From DATDTB01 sp035291025 (lineage in GTDB: Archaea > Iainarchaeota > Iainarchaeia > JAFGOX01 > DATDTB01): DNA of 22,668 bases. This document shows, piece by piece, positions 7,338-13,861 of the stretch. The DNA is taken from the NCBI GenBank assembly GCA_035291025.1, contig DATDTB010000080.1, positions 1-22,668 of the forward strand. The letters are read 5' to 3'. Each line of letters starts with the position of its first letter. Position 1 is the first letter of the stretch. The position numbers and the translations under genes are program-made. The notes beneath the pieces are model-generated. The model was not told the DNA's origin. It ran no database searches and was given only the letters and a program-made list of their open reading frames with translations.

Positions 7338-7366
7338 GTTAAAAAGCTTGCAGTTAAACGCTTGCA
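7338..7366 (-). promoter_or_regulatory. hicBA promoter with tandem 14-mer
   Basis: On the minus strand, GCAAGCGTTTAACT is followed directly by GCAAGCTTTTTAAC. The second copy contains a TTTTTAAC TATA-like element about 45 bases before the hicB ATG. This is a candidate operator. Confidence 0.4.
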
Positions 7367-7379
7367 TCAATAGGAAGTG

Positions 7380-7428
7380 GCCTCGTCAACGAAGTAGTCA
7401 AAGGCTTCGACTTCGCCTGCGTTGACTG
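7380..7428 (-). pseudogene. Remnant of a third PGF-family surface-protein gene
   Basis: These 49 bases match 4934-4982 inside the TPGFD gene at 44 positions, with the first 23 identical. Read on the minus strand they encode SVNAGEVEAFDYFVDEA, against SVNAGEVETFDYFVDEA in the intact gene. The frame is kept, so this came from a related coding sequence, not from chance. On both sides the similarity ends abruptly: upstream at the direct repeat at 7429-7449, downstream at the hicB leader. It is a scrap of a lost paralogue. Confidence 0.8.
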
Positions 7429-7449
7429 ACTTTGGCGATTGCCGTAAAA
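7429..7449. repeat. Direct repeat, copy 2, flanking hicBA
   Basis: This copy matches 6818-6838 at 20 of 21 positions in the same orientation. It abuts the surface-gene remnant and lies 20 bases past the vapC stop. The two copies enclose about 590 bases holding hicBA. Confidence 0.7.
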
Positions 7450-7469
7450 GAGAGTGTTTTTTGGTTTTT

Positions 7470-7862
7470 TTAGTCCCAGGTTGTCGGGGTTAGTTGGCTT
7501 TCTCGTATTTTTTTGTCTTTGGTTATGAGTGTAGCGTTTAATAGTTTGGCGGTCGCGGTAATGATTCTGTCGTGCAGTTCTGGTAGTCTTGTTTCTGGAA
7601 TCATTCGAGTTATTTCAAGCGTCAAGTCTATTGTAGTGAAGTTGTTGCCTAGTTCGAATAGTGAGAAGAGGGTTTTCAAGTCCGTGTTGACTCGTTCTTT
7701 TTCGATTACGTGGATTGCTTCTGCTAGTGCAATGGTTGGAACCAAGATCGTAGCGTTTCCTTTTTCGGCTTCAACGAAGGCCTTGTTTGCAGTTGGAGGC
7801 AACCTGTCAAGTAAGTAGTAGAGGAAAGCGTGAGTGTCGGCTACGTATAACACGCGGGTCAT
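7470..7862 (-). CDS. vapC: VapC-family PIN-domain ribonuclease toxin
   Basis: This 130-residue PIN domain has all four acidic residues: Asp9 (YVADTHAFL), Glu48 (IALAEAIHV), Asp98 (LPELHDRII) and Asp116 (LITKDKKI). VapC toxins cleave tRNA or rRNA using a bound metal ion. Its ATG overlaps the stop of the upstream antitoxin-like gene by four bases (ATGA), the usual vapBC layout. Length is normal, with no sign of decay. Confidence 0.9.
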   Translation of the reverse strand: MTRVLYVADTHAFLYYLLDRLPPTANKAFVEAEKGNATILVPTIALAEAIHVIEKERVNTDLKTLFSLFELGNNFTTIDLTLEITRMIPETRLPELHDRIITATAKLLNATLITKDKKIRESQLTPTTWD

Positions 7863-8056
7863 GCACCGTGGAATAGGGATTTCTTTGCCGATTCTATTGC
7901 AACGTCTAGTTTTTCATTGGAAAGGCTTGACTTTGCAAGCCCCCTCATTGACACTAGCTTGAGCCTTGTAGTGGTTTTTGCTTGAATTAGTAGCGTCTTT
8001 ATAGCAGCTAGTTCTGTTTCGATTTTTTCCATTTTTTTTACCAGGCTTGTTTGCAT
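7859..8056 (-). CDS. vapB: VapB-like antitoxin
   Basis: This 65-residue helical protein has a coiled-coil-like N-terminal half (KKMEKIETELAAIKTLLIQ). Its C-terminus, SMRGLAKSSLSNEKLDVAIESAKKSLF, resembles the toxin-binding tails of archaeal VapB-type antitoxins. No classical AbrB or RHH DNA-binding domain is obvious, so assignment rests on the tail and the four-base overlap with vapC. A TTATAA element at 8080-8085 is about 26 bases before the ATG at 8056, so the mRNA is probably leaderless. Confidence 0.75.
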   Translation of the reverse strand: MQTSLVKKMEKIETELAAIKTLLIQAKTTTRLKLVSMRGLAKSSLSNEKLDVAIESAKKSLFHGA

Positions 8057-8079
8057 GTAAGAAACACTGTCGTCAAGCC

Positions 8080-8085
8080 TTATAA
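8080..8085 (-). promoter_or_regulatory. vapBC TATA element
   Basis: TTATAA lies about 26 bases upstream of the vapB ATG, within the palindromic CTTATAAG. No ribosome site is present, so the transcript should be leaderless. Confidence 0.55.
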
Positions 8086-8103
8086 GCTTTTTCTTTCAAG
8101 AAG

Positions 8104-8164
8104 CTTTGCACGTTTAGTCTGATTTGCATTTTTAGTCCAGGTTTTAGCTCACTTAAAATGCAAA
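8104..8164. repeat. Direct and inverted TTTGCA repeats between vapB and MNT genes
   Basis: TTTGCACGTTTAGTCT (8105-8120) and TTTGCATTTTTAGTCC (8123-8138) are tandem imperfect copies. TTTGCATTTT (8123-8132) also pairs perfectly with AAAATGCAAA (8155-8164), a 10-base stem with a 22-base loop. It may be an operator upstream of vapB or an end structure for the MNT gene. Confidence 0.55.
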
Positions 8165-8207
8165 GCCCTTTCAAGAATGTCAGTCAAGTAAACTCGGGGG
8201 TCTCTTT

Positions 8208-8495
8208 TCATAGAATTGGCACTTCGTCTTTGAGGATGTATTCCCTTAAAGCGGGCTTGATTGCAGCGTATTCAACCAAGTCGACTCCTTTTTTGAGTTT
8301 TTTTTCCAGCGCGAGCTTCAAGCGTATTACGTCAAACAGGCTTTCCTTTCTGCCGAGTTGGACGAGGATGTCAACGTCGCTGCCTTTCTTGGCTTCGCCG
8401 CGCGCAGTCGAACCAAAAAGCGCCGCCTTCTTGACGCCGTTTTTTTTCAAAACTGGGATTATTTTGTTCCGTAAATCGCTGACTGCGGCAACCAT
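8208..8495 (-). CDS. MNT-type minimal nucleotidyltransferase
   Basis: This 95-residue protein has the minimal nucleotidyltransferase core: ALFGSTARGEAKKGSDVDILV, with Gly28-Ser29, Asp40 and Asp42, and a third acidic residue at Asp72 (GVDLVEY). MNT proteins usually pair with a HEPN ribonuclease and act as antitoxins that modify it. No HEPN gene is next to it: 8057-8207 is too short and the other side is metG. The ATG at 8495 is chosen because a TATTTATTTAAAG element lies about 25-30 bases upstream, giving a leaderless transcript. A longer reading from 8585 would cross that promoter. Confidence 0.82.
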   Translation of the reverse strand: MVAAVSDLRNKIIPVLKKNGVKKAALFGSTARGEAKKGSDVDILVQLGRKESLFDVIRLKLALEKKLKKGVDLVEYAAIKPALREYILKDEVPIL

Positions 8496-8514
8496 GCCTA
8501 AAGACTGACGGGCT

Positions 8515-8530
8515 CTCTTTAAATAAATAG
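8515..8530 (-). promoter_or_regulatory. Promoter of the MNT gene
   Basis: On the minus strand this reads CTATTTATTTAAAGAG, a strong archaeal TATA region 25-30 bases before the ATG at 8495. It begins directly where the surface-gene remnant at 8532-8553 ends. Confidence 0.5.
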
Positions 8531-8531
8531 C

Positions 8532-8553
8532 GTCTCGGTGACGACTGCGGCGC
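8532..8553 (-). pseudogene. 22-base remnant of PGF-family surface gene
   Basis: These 22 bases are identical to 4331-4352 in the intact surface-protein gene, in the same orientation. In the intact gene they encode AAVVTET, the residues just before the PGFD sorting motif. The identity stops one base into the TPGFD codons and is replaced by the MNT promoter. A 22-base identity is well above chance here, so this is either a remnant or a recombination footprint. Confidence 0.6.
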
Positions 8554-8634
8554 AAGTAAACCTTGGCTTCTTGTCCTGCCCGCATTCCTTTTTATTGTTT
8601 TTCGGGCAGTGTTTTTCTTGCTGATTCAATTAAG

Positions 8635-10164
8635 GTGGTTTTTTTCACGGACTCCAAGCCTAAGGCGTTTTACGTAACAACTCCGATTTATTACCCGAAC
8701 GACGTGCCCCACATCGGGCACGCCTACACCACCATTGCCGCGGACGCGTTGGCGAGGTGGTACAAGCTCAAGGGCGAACGCGTGTTCTTCCTGACTGGAA
8801 CGGACGAGCACGGCCAGAAAATAGAGGAGGCAGCGAAAAAGAAAGGCCTTTCTCCGAAGGCGTTCGTTGACTCTGAAGTCGTTCACTGGAAGGAAGCCTT
8901 GAAGGTGCTGGGCATTGAATATGACAGGTTCATTCGCACGACTGACGAGGACCACGAAAGGGTTGCGAGTGAAGTCATTCAACGGGCCTTCGACAACGGC
9001 GACATTTACAAGGGTCACTATGAGGGGTTGTACTGCGTTGCTTGCGAGAAGTACTACACTGAAAAGGACTTGGTTGGGGGAGTGTGCCCGGACCACAAGA
9101 AGGCCCCGACTCTGTTGAGGGAGGAAACGTATTTCTTCAAGCTCTCAAAGTACCAAAACGTCTTATTGGAATACTACGAAAAGCACCCTGACTTCATTGA
9201 ACCCGAGGCGAGGTGTAACGAAGTCGTTTCCTTCGTGAAATCCGGGCTGGAGGACATTTCCTGCTCGCGCGTGTCGTTCACGTGGGGCATTCCGTTGCCC
9301 TTTGACAGGAAACACTTTGAGTACGTCTGGTTTGACGCGCTCACGAATTACCTCACAGGCGTTGGGTACTTGGCTGACATTGCAAAATTCAAGGAGTTCT
9401 GGCCTGAGTGCATTCACTTGGTTGGAAAGGACATCCTGAGGTTCCATGCGGTAATCTGGCCCGCAATACTCTTGAGCGCGGGGTTGCCGTTGCCTAAAAA
9501 GGTTTACGCGCACGGGTGGTGGACCATTGAAGGGCAGAAAATCAGCAAGACGATTGGAAACGTCGTACGCATCCCCGAACTAACCAAGCACGGCGTGGAC
9601 GCCGCGCGTTATTTCCTGCTCAGGGAAATTCCATTCGGGGGCGACGGCGACTTTTCCCGGAAGGCGTTCGTTGACCGTTACAACGCGGACCTCGCCAACG
9701 ACCTGGGGAACTTGGTCTTAAGGGTTTCAACGCTTGCCCTCAAGAACGCCGGGGGAAAAATCGAACGCGTTGAGTTGGCCAGCGAAAAATGCCTTTCATT
9801 CAAGCAAGCAACGGAAAAGGCAGTCAAGAAAACCCAGGAATTAATTGAGGCACTGCAGTTCGACAAGGCCTTGGACGAGGCGTGGTCCATAATCCGCGCC
9901 GCCAACAGGCACGTCAACGAAACCGAGCCGTGGAAGCTCGCGAAAACTGACGAAAAGCACTTCAGGGAAGTAATTTACTGCTTGAGCGAAGGCATTCGCG
10001 CATTCCTGTTGCTTGGGGAACCCTTCATTCCAACCACAGTTGAAAAAATACGCCTGCAATTCGGCTTTGAACGCGTGGCATTGGGCGGGTGGCGCTTCGG
10101 TGAAGGGAAAAGCGTTGAAGCAAAACAAGGAGGGGCGTTGTTCCCGAAAATTGAAGAGTTTTGA
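8635..10164 (+). CDS. metG: Methionyl-tRNA synthetase, bacterial type
   Basis: This class I synthetase of about 509 residues charges tRNA-Met. It carries the HIGH motif (residues 26-29, within PNDVPHIGHAY), FLTGTDEHGQKI, and a single zinc knuckle CVAC...CPDH (Cys134, Cys137, Cys151, His154). KISKT (302-306) stands in place of KMSKS. An anticodon-binding helical domain follows, with WKLAK near the usual position. PIYYPNDVPHIGHAYTTIAA and the short length match the bacterial/organellar MetG type, not the usual archaeal enzyme. There is no C-terminal tRNA-binding domain. The frame is open from a TTG at 8563, but conserved sequence begins near AFYVTT, so I chose the GTG at 8635. The exact start is uncertain. 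It converges on the ZIP gene 15 bases away. Confidence 0.93.
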   Translation: MVFFTDSKPKAFYVTTPIYYPNDVPHIGHAYTTIAADALARWYKLKGERVFFLTGTDEHGQKIEEAAKKKGLSPKAFVDSEVVHWKEALKVLGIEYDRFIRTTDEDHERVASEVIQRAFDNGDIYKGHYEGLYCVACEKYYTEKDLVGGVCPDHKKAPTLLREETYFFKLSKYQNVLLEYYEKHPDFIEPEARCNEVVSFVKSGLEDISCSRVSFTWGIPLPFDRKHFEYVWFDALTNYLTGVGYLADIAKFKEFWPECIHLVGKDILRFHAVIWPAILLSAGLPLPKKVYAHGWWTIEGQKISKTIGNVVRIPELTKHGVDAARYFLLREIPFGGDGDFSRKAFVDRYNADLANDLGNLVLRVSTLALKNAGGKIERVELASEKCLSFKQATEKAVKKTQELIEALQFDKALDEAWSIIRAANRHVNETEPWKLAKTDEKHFREVIYCLSEGIRAFLLLGEPFIPTTVEKIRLQFGFERVALGGWRFGEGKSVEAKQGGALFPKIEEF

Positions 10165-10178
10165 AAAGCTGATTTTTT

Positions 10179-10928
10179 TCACTCCAGGAACAGCAACGCG
10201 TACATTGCCAGGACGCCGAGCAGGAACGCCGCCAGTTGCAGCACGGAGCTGCGCGCCTGGGGTTCTTTGTGCAGCTCCGGAATTAAGTCCGTGCCGGCGA
10301 CGTAAATGAAGCCGCCTGCCGCGAACGGCACCAACAGCATTGTAAGGGTTTCAGCTTGCGTGTTTGCGTACAATGCAATTACGGCGCCGAGGACTGCCGA
10401 CAAAGCCGTTAAGAAGTTGTAGAAGACGGCCTTCCACTTAGAGAAGCCGCCCTTGAGCAGCACTCCAAAGTCCCCTATTTCCTGCGGGATTTCATGGAAC
10501 GCCACCGCAAGAGTTGTTGCAATGCCTAAGGGAATGCTGGTTAGGTAGCTCGCGCCAATGATCAAGCCGTCAATGAAGTTATGCAAGGCGTCCCCGACGA
10601 GGTTCATGACTGCGAACGCGTGGAAGTTTTCCTTGGAGTGCGGCAAGTGGTAGTGGTGCCAGTGCAAGAGCTTTTCCATTACGAAGAACACGACGACTCC
10701 GGCAATGACTGAAAGCGAGACGCTGGCAGTGAACCCTGATTCTTCGACGGCCTCCGGTAGGAGGTGCAGGAAGGCGTCGCCGAACAAGGCGCCGGCGGAA
10801 AAGCTCACCAAGTAAATCAACACGTTCTTGAGCTGTTTTTCCTTGAGCGCGAGGGAAGTGACTCCAATGAACGCAATCAGGCTAACGCCCACGACGCTCG
10901 CCATTGCGTAAGCCCAAGCTTCAACCAT
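10179..10928 (-). CDS. ZIP-family divalent metal transporter
   Basis: This 249-residue integral membrane protein has about eight helices. It has the ZIP signatures HNFIDG (residues 116-121) and HEIPQEIGD (145-153) in helices IV and V, which form the metal-binding centre. A His-rich loop (HWHHYH, 90-103 region) precedes helix IV, as in zinc and iron importers. It probably brings zinc, iron or manganese into the cell; the substrate cannot be told from sequence. The ATG at 10928 is clear. The gene is divergent from the lipoprotein peptidase and convergent with metG. Confidence 0.92.
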   Translation of the reverse strand: MVEAWAYAMASVVGVSLIAFIGVTSLALKEKQLKNVLIYLVSFSAGALFGDAFLHLLPEAVEESGFTASVSLSVIAGVVVFFVMEKLLHWHHYHLPHSKENFHAFAVMNLVGDALHNFIDGLIIGASYLTSIPLGIATTLAVAFHEIPQEIGDFGVLLKGGFSKWKAVFYNFLTALSAVLGAVIALYANTQAETLTMLLVPFAAGGFIYVAGTDLIPELHKEPQARSSVLQLAAFLLGVLAMYALLFLE

Positions 10929-11020
10929 TCAAGCACCAGCCTTCAACACTAGAAAAAAATCGGTTTGCTTTTTTGGATTGAATGCGTTGCTACTTGTTTT
11001 AAATGTTGCTGGAAACGAGG

Positions 11021-11043
11021 AACCCGCTGCGGGTTTTTTAAGG
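11021..11043 (+). promoter_or_regulatory. Hairpin with T-run overlapping TATA element
   Basis: AACCC GCTGC GGGTT followed by T5 (11021-11039) looks like a small intrinsic terminator. The same T-run continues into TTTTTTAAGG, which sits about 29 bases before the ATG at 11068 and could be its TATA box. A second TATA-like TTTTAAAT is at about 10997-11004. Confidence 0.35.
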
Positions 11044-11067
11044 CGTGAAACGCATTGCTTTTGGGAA

Positions 11068-12639
11068 ATGAAAAAAGCGTGGGCGTTGCTGGCGCTGCTG
11101 GCTTTGTCGATGGGGTGCGTTGAATTCGAGGAAGAAACAGCGCCAAGCGTTCCGGCGCCGTTGCCTGAACCGCAGCCCGAGCCCTTCACTGAAACAATCG
11201 AGGACCCCGGGAAGGCTCAGCCCCTTCCGTTGTTTTCAGAGTCCGAGTACGCTGACTACAAGGTCTTCGTTGGGTTAAAGGAAACAGAGTACGACGTGAC
11301 AGTCGTGTTCAACAGCTCCGATGGGAAGGCGTACAACGGGTTTGGATTGTATTGGTACTTGCCGGAAGGCGCGGAGGTCACTTTGGCGGAGGACTCTTTC
11401 GGTAAAACGCTTTTGCAGTCAGCTGACGGAAACGGATTCGTTTTACTGGAGTCACGGGACGGGCCTCCGAGGAAGCAGGAGTTAATGAAACTCAAGTTCA
11501 CGGCGCCAAGCGACGCCAACGACTTGTTTTCACCGCTCGCCATGCACGACTTGTTTTTCTACAACCTCCCAAATTCCCGGACAAGCGTTGTCGCGGGGTT
11601 CGAGGAAAAGCTGGCGGGGGTTGGGCTGCGCGGGAACGCGGCCTTGGACGAAAAAAACAACTCCGTTTCACTGGAAGGCGAGGGCCCGCTGTCCCTGGGG
11701 GTGGTGACTGCAAGCGAAACTCCGGCGGAATTCAAGCACTACAAGGCCTTCCCTCAACGCATCCCCGCGTCCTCTGAGGAGTTCCTGAAGGGGGTAAAGG
11801 AAGGCGACGAATGGAACCAAATGATTCCACGCATTCTCGGGCACGCGCCCAAGGTGACGAAGTTCCCCGTTGTAGGGTTCCCAGAAGCCGAGTTCAGCAA
11901 AAGGTTTGGGGAGGTCGCGGGCGCTTTTGCTTACACGAGTTATGGCTTCATAGTGATGCGCGAAAACGCGTTCAGGGACCCGAACACGAAGGAATTCGCG
12001 CCCTACGGCGTTGCCTCGCTTTTGCACGAAACCGCGCACGCGTACAACGCCCAGCTCGTGACGTGGGCCAAAGAGGGAATTCCTGCGTGGTTCGACGAGG
12101 GCACGGCGGAGTACGTGGCGCTAGTCGTCGAGGACTTGCAGGGCCGCCGACGGGAGTTGTTCGGCAGTGAAACGAGTTACATCGAGGGCGACTACGTTTA
12201 CACTCTCTCGCCGGACGGCGACAGGGAAAGGCTTTGGAGTTACTACATTGAGGGAAAGGACTCGATTCTCGACTGGGACCCGGCGCGCTTGAAGGTCGCG
12301 GACGAGATTAGCATGAATTACTCGCTTGCAAAGTTCATTTTCGTGTCCAAGGAAGCGCGCGACAACGCCTTCATTCAAAAAGCCTACAAAACGGGGAGAA
12401 CTAACAGGGAACCAGTTGAAGGCGGTGAGGAATTCCTGGAGGCCGCGGGAATGAAGGCAGGGGACTTGACGCCCTGCAGGGAAAGCTCGTTCGAGGCCTT
12501 CACTTCGTGCGTGAAAAACGTGAACGCGAACGAATTGCGCGTGCCCTCGAGCGCCGGCGTTGCAATGCCTTCCAGTGAGTCCTTCGGGGAAGTTTACGGC
12601 GAAGAACTGGACTTTGAAAGCGTGCGGGTTAGGCGCTGA
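11068..12639 (+). CDS. Lipoprotein zinc metallopeptidase (MA clan-like)
   Basis: This 523-residue exported protein has a lipoprotein signal, MKKAWALLALLALSMGC, with lipobox Cys18, then a Pro/Glu-rich linker. Residues about 55-250 form a beta-type domain. The C-terminal half is a peptidase: HETAH (320-324) is the HExxH zinc site, and WFDEGTAEY (341-349) supplies the third Glu ligand, as in gluzincins of clan MA. It would sit on the outer face of the membrane and cut extracellular or surface peptides; substrates are unknown. The frame is open from 10978, but the ATG at 11068 starts the signal peptide and lies about 29 bases after a TATA element. Confidence 0.88.
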   Translation: MKKAWALLALLALSMGCVEFEEETAPSVPAPLPEPQPEPFTETIEDPGKAQPLPLFSESEYADYKVFVGLKETEYDVTVVFNSSDGKAYNGFGLYWYLPEGAEVTLAEDSFGKTLLQSADGNGFVLLESRDGPPRKQELMKLKFTAPSDANDLFSPLAMHDLFFYNLPNSRTSVVAGFEEKLAGVGLRGNAALDEKNNSVSLEGEGPLSLGVVTASETPAEFKHYKAFPQRIPASSEEFLKGVKEGDEWNQMIPRILGHAPKVTKFPVVGFPEAEFSKRFGEVAGAFAYTSYGFIVMRENAFRDPNTKEFAPYGVASLLHETAHAYNAQLVTWAKEGIPAWFDEGTAEYVALVVEDLQGRRRELFGSETSYIEGDYVYTLSPDGDRERLWSYYIEGKDSILDWDPARLKVADEISMNYSLAKFIFVSKEARDNAFIQKAYKTGRTNREPVEGGEEFLEAAGMKAGDLTPCRESSFEAFTSCVKNVNANELRVPSSAGVAMPSSESFGEVYGEELDFESVRVRR

Positions 12640-12842
12640 AAAAAAGCATTACTTCTTTTTTCCTGGTTTCTAAGCCTGCCTGCTGTAATCTTGAAGCCCA
12701 CAATAGTGCGCGCGAAAGCTCCCGTGAGCGCGCTGACTTCGTGTTTCTGGTTCTTCTTGCACGAGGAACGGGCGGAGGGCTTTAAAAAAACATGACACTT
12801 CTTGTGCCTGAAAAAAGAAAAGATTTGGGGGGCTGGGATTGA
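12640..12842 (+). other. Intergenic region with G+C-rich inverted repeat
   Basis: This 203-base gap holds a T-run after the peptidase gene (about 12653-12661). It also has an inverted repeat GCGCGC / GCGCGC (about 12708-12733) with an inner GCTC-CCGT-GAGC stem. A CTTTAAAAAAAC TATA-like stretch at 12780-12789 follows. No coding sequence is convincing; a small RNA is possible but unsupported. Confidence 0.3.
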
Positions 12843-13847
12843 ATGGCGCGTGAGAAAAACGTTTTCATTGCGGCTTTTGCCGTGCTTGCTGTTTTCGTGG
12901 CAATGGGGTGCACACAGCCCGGACAGCCGGCTGGCGGCTCCAGCGGAACTTCCGGGGCGGACGGCGCGGACGGCCTCGAGGCGGGCTTTTACGAAAACCA
13001 GTACTACTCGCTCAGCCACCCACCTGACTGGAAAATCCAGGAAGGGGAAAACGTCGTATTGTTCCAGTCCCCACTGGAAAACGACGCTGACTCGTTTTAC
13101 GAAAACGTTTCCGTCTTCGTTGACGGCAGCGGGGCAGTCGAGGAAGCCGGTGGCTTGAGTTCCTTCGTGGAAGAGACCCTGGACCCGCTCCTTGAGTCGG
13201 GCGCCGGCCTGCAAATCATTGACTTCACGCAGGACTCGTACTTGGACAACGCGCCCGCGGTCGCGGTCACTTACTCCGTGGACGACGTTGACTACGGAAA
13301 ACTGCAGTACTTCCAGCTCTTCGCCTTGAAGGGGGACAAGTACTACGTGGTGACTTACACCGCAAAGCCGGACACTTTCCTTGGCCACTTGAAGAAAGTA
13401 ACTTCACTCATTGCGTCAGTGAAACTGAAGGGCGCCGGCTCGCCCGGCGGGCAGGACGGCGTTCAGGGCCCGGACTCCGAAGTCGTTGGAAATTGGAGGA
13501 TTTACTCCGAGACGCTTTTCTACGACGGGGGCGGGAGCAGCCTGATGAGCACGCCAACTTCGCGGTTATTGGAACTGCGCGCCGACCACTCCTGGTCTTT
13601 CGGTTCCTCCAATGGTTCTTGGAAAATTTCCGCGATTGCGGAATCCGACTGGGAGGAATGGGGAGTGGGCGACTACGGCCCAACGCAAAAAATAACCCTG
13701 CACGGGTGGAGCGGTGGAATTGCCTCGGGCCCAGTCGAGGAATCAGAAACCCGGGTGGACTTCCTGTGGGCTATTTACCGCGTGGGCCCGCCGACAGTCG
13801 AGTCCCCGGGGCAAGTGCAAATGAAGTTCGGCAGGACTTCGTCGTGA
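12843..13847 (+). CDS. Lipoprotein with PsbP-like domain
   Basis: This 334-residue protein has the signal KNVFIAAFAVLAVFVAMGC with lipobox Cys23, then a Gly/Ser-rich linker (about 27-45). Residues about 48-195 resemble PsbP/DUF1795-type domains: YYSLSHPPDWKIQEGENVV, SSFVEETLDPLLE, YFQLFALKGDKYYVVTYTA and a closing helix with SLIASVKL. After a second flexible linker (about 198-215) comes a beta-type module (NWRIYSETLFYD...HSWSFGSSNGSWKI). It is anchored by lipid on the outer face; function is unknown. The repeat-protein gene follows within 14 bases or overlaps, so the two are likely co-transcribed. Confidence 0.85.
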   Translation: MAREKNVFIAAFAVLAVFVAMGCTQPGQPAGGSSGTSGADGADGLEAGFYENQYYSLSHPPDWKIQEGENVVLFQSPLENDADSFYENVSVFVDGSGAVEEAGGLSSFVEETLDPLLESGAGLQIIDFTQDSYLDNAPAVAVTYSVDDVDYGKLQYFQLFALKGDKYYVVTYTAKPDTFLGHLKKVTSLIASVKLKGAGSPGGQDGVQGPDSEVVGNWRIYSETLFYDGGGSSLMSTPTSRLLELRADHSWSFGSSNGSWKISAIAESDWEEWGVGDYGPTQKITLHGWSGGIASGPVEESETRVDFLWAIYRVGPPTVESPGQVQMKFGRTSS

Positions 13848-13861
13848 AGAAGTGGAACGGC

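Noticed and set aside
8104..8164. CRISPR-like short repeats
   Set aside because: There are only two or three imperfect copies with no regular unique spacers and no cas genes.
12594..13388. 264-codon minus-strand frame across the PsbP-like lipoprotein start
   Set aside because: It overlaps two well-supported lipoprotein genes and shows no recognisable domain or start signal.
13493..13861. N-terminal extension of the giant repeat protein
   Set aside because: It lies inside the PsbP-like gene in another frame, and a good signal peptide begins at 13862 (or 13844).
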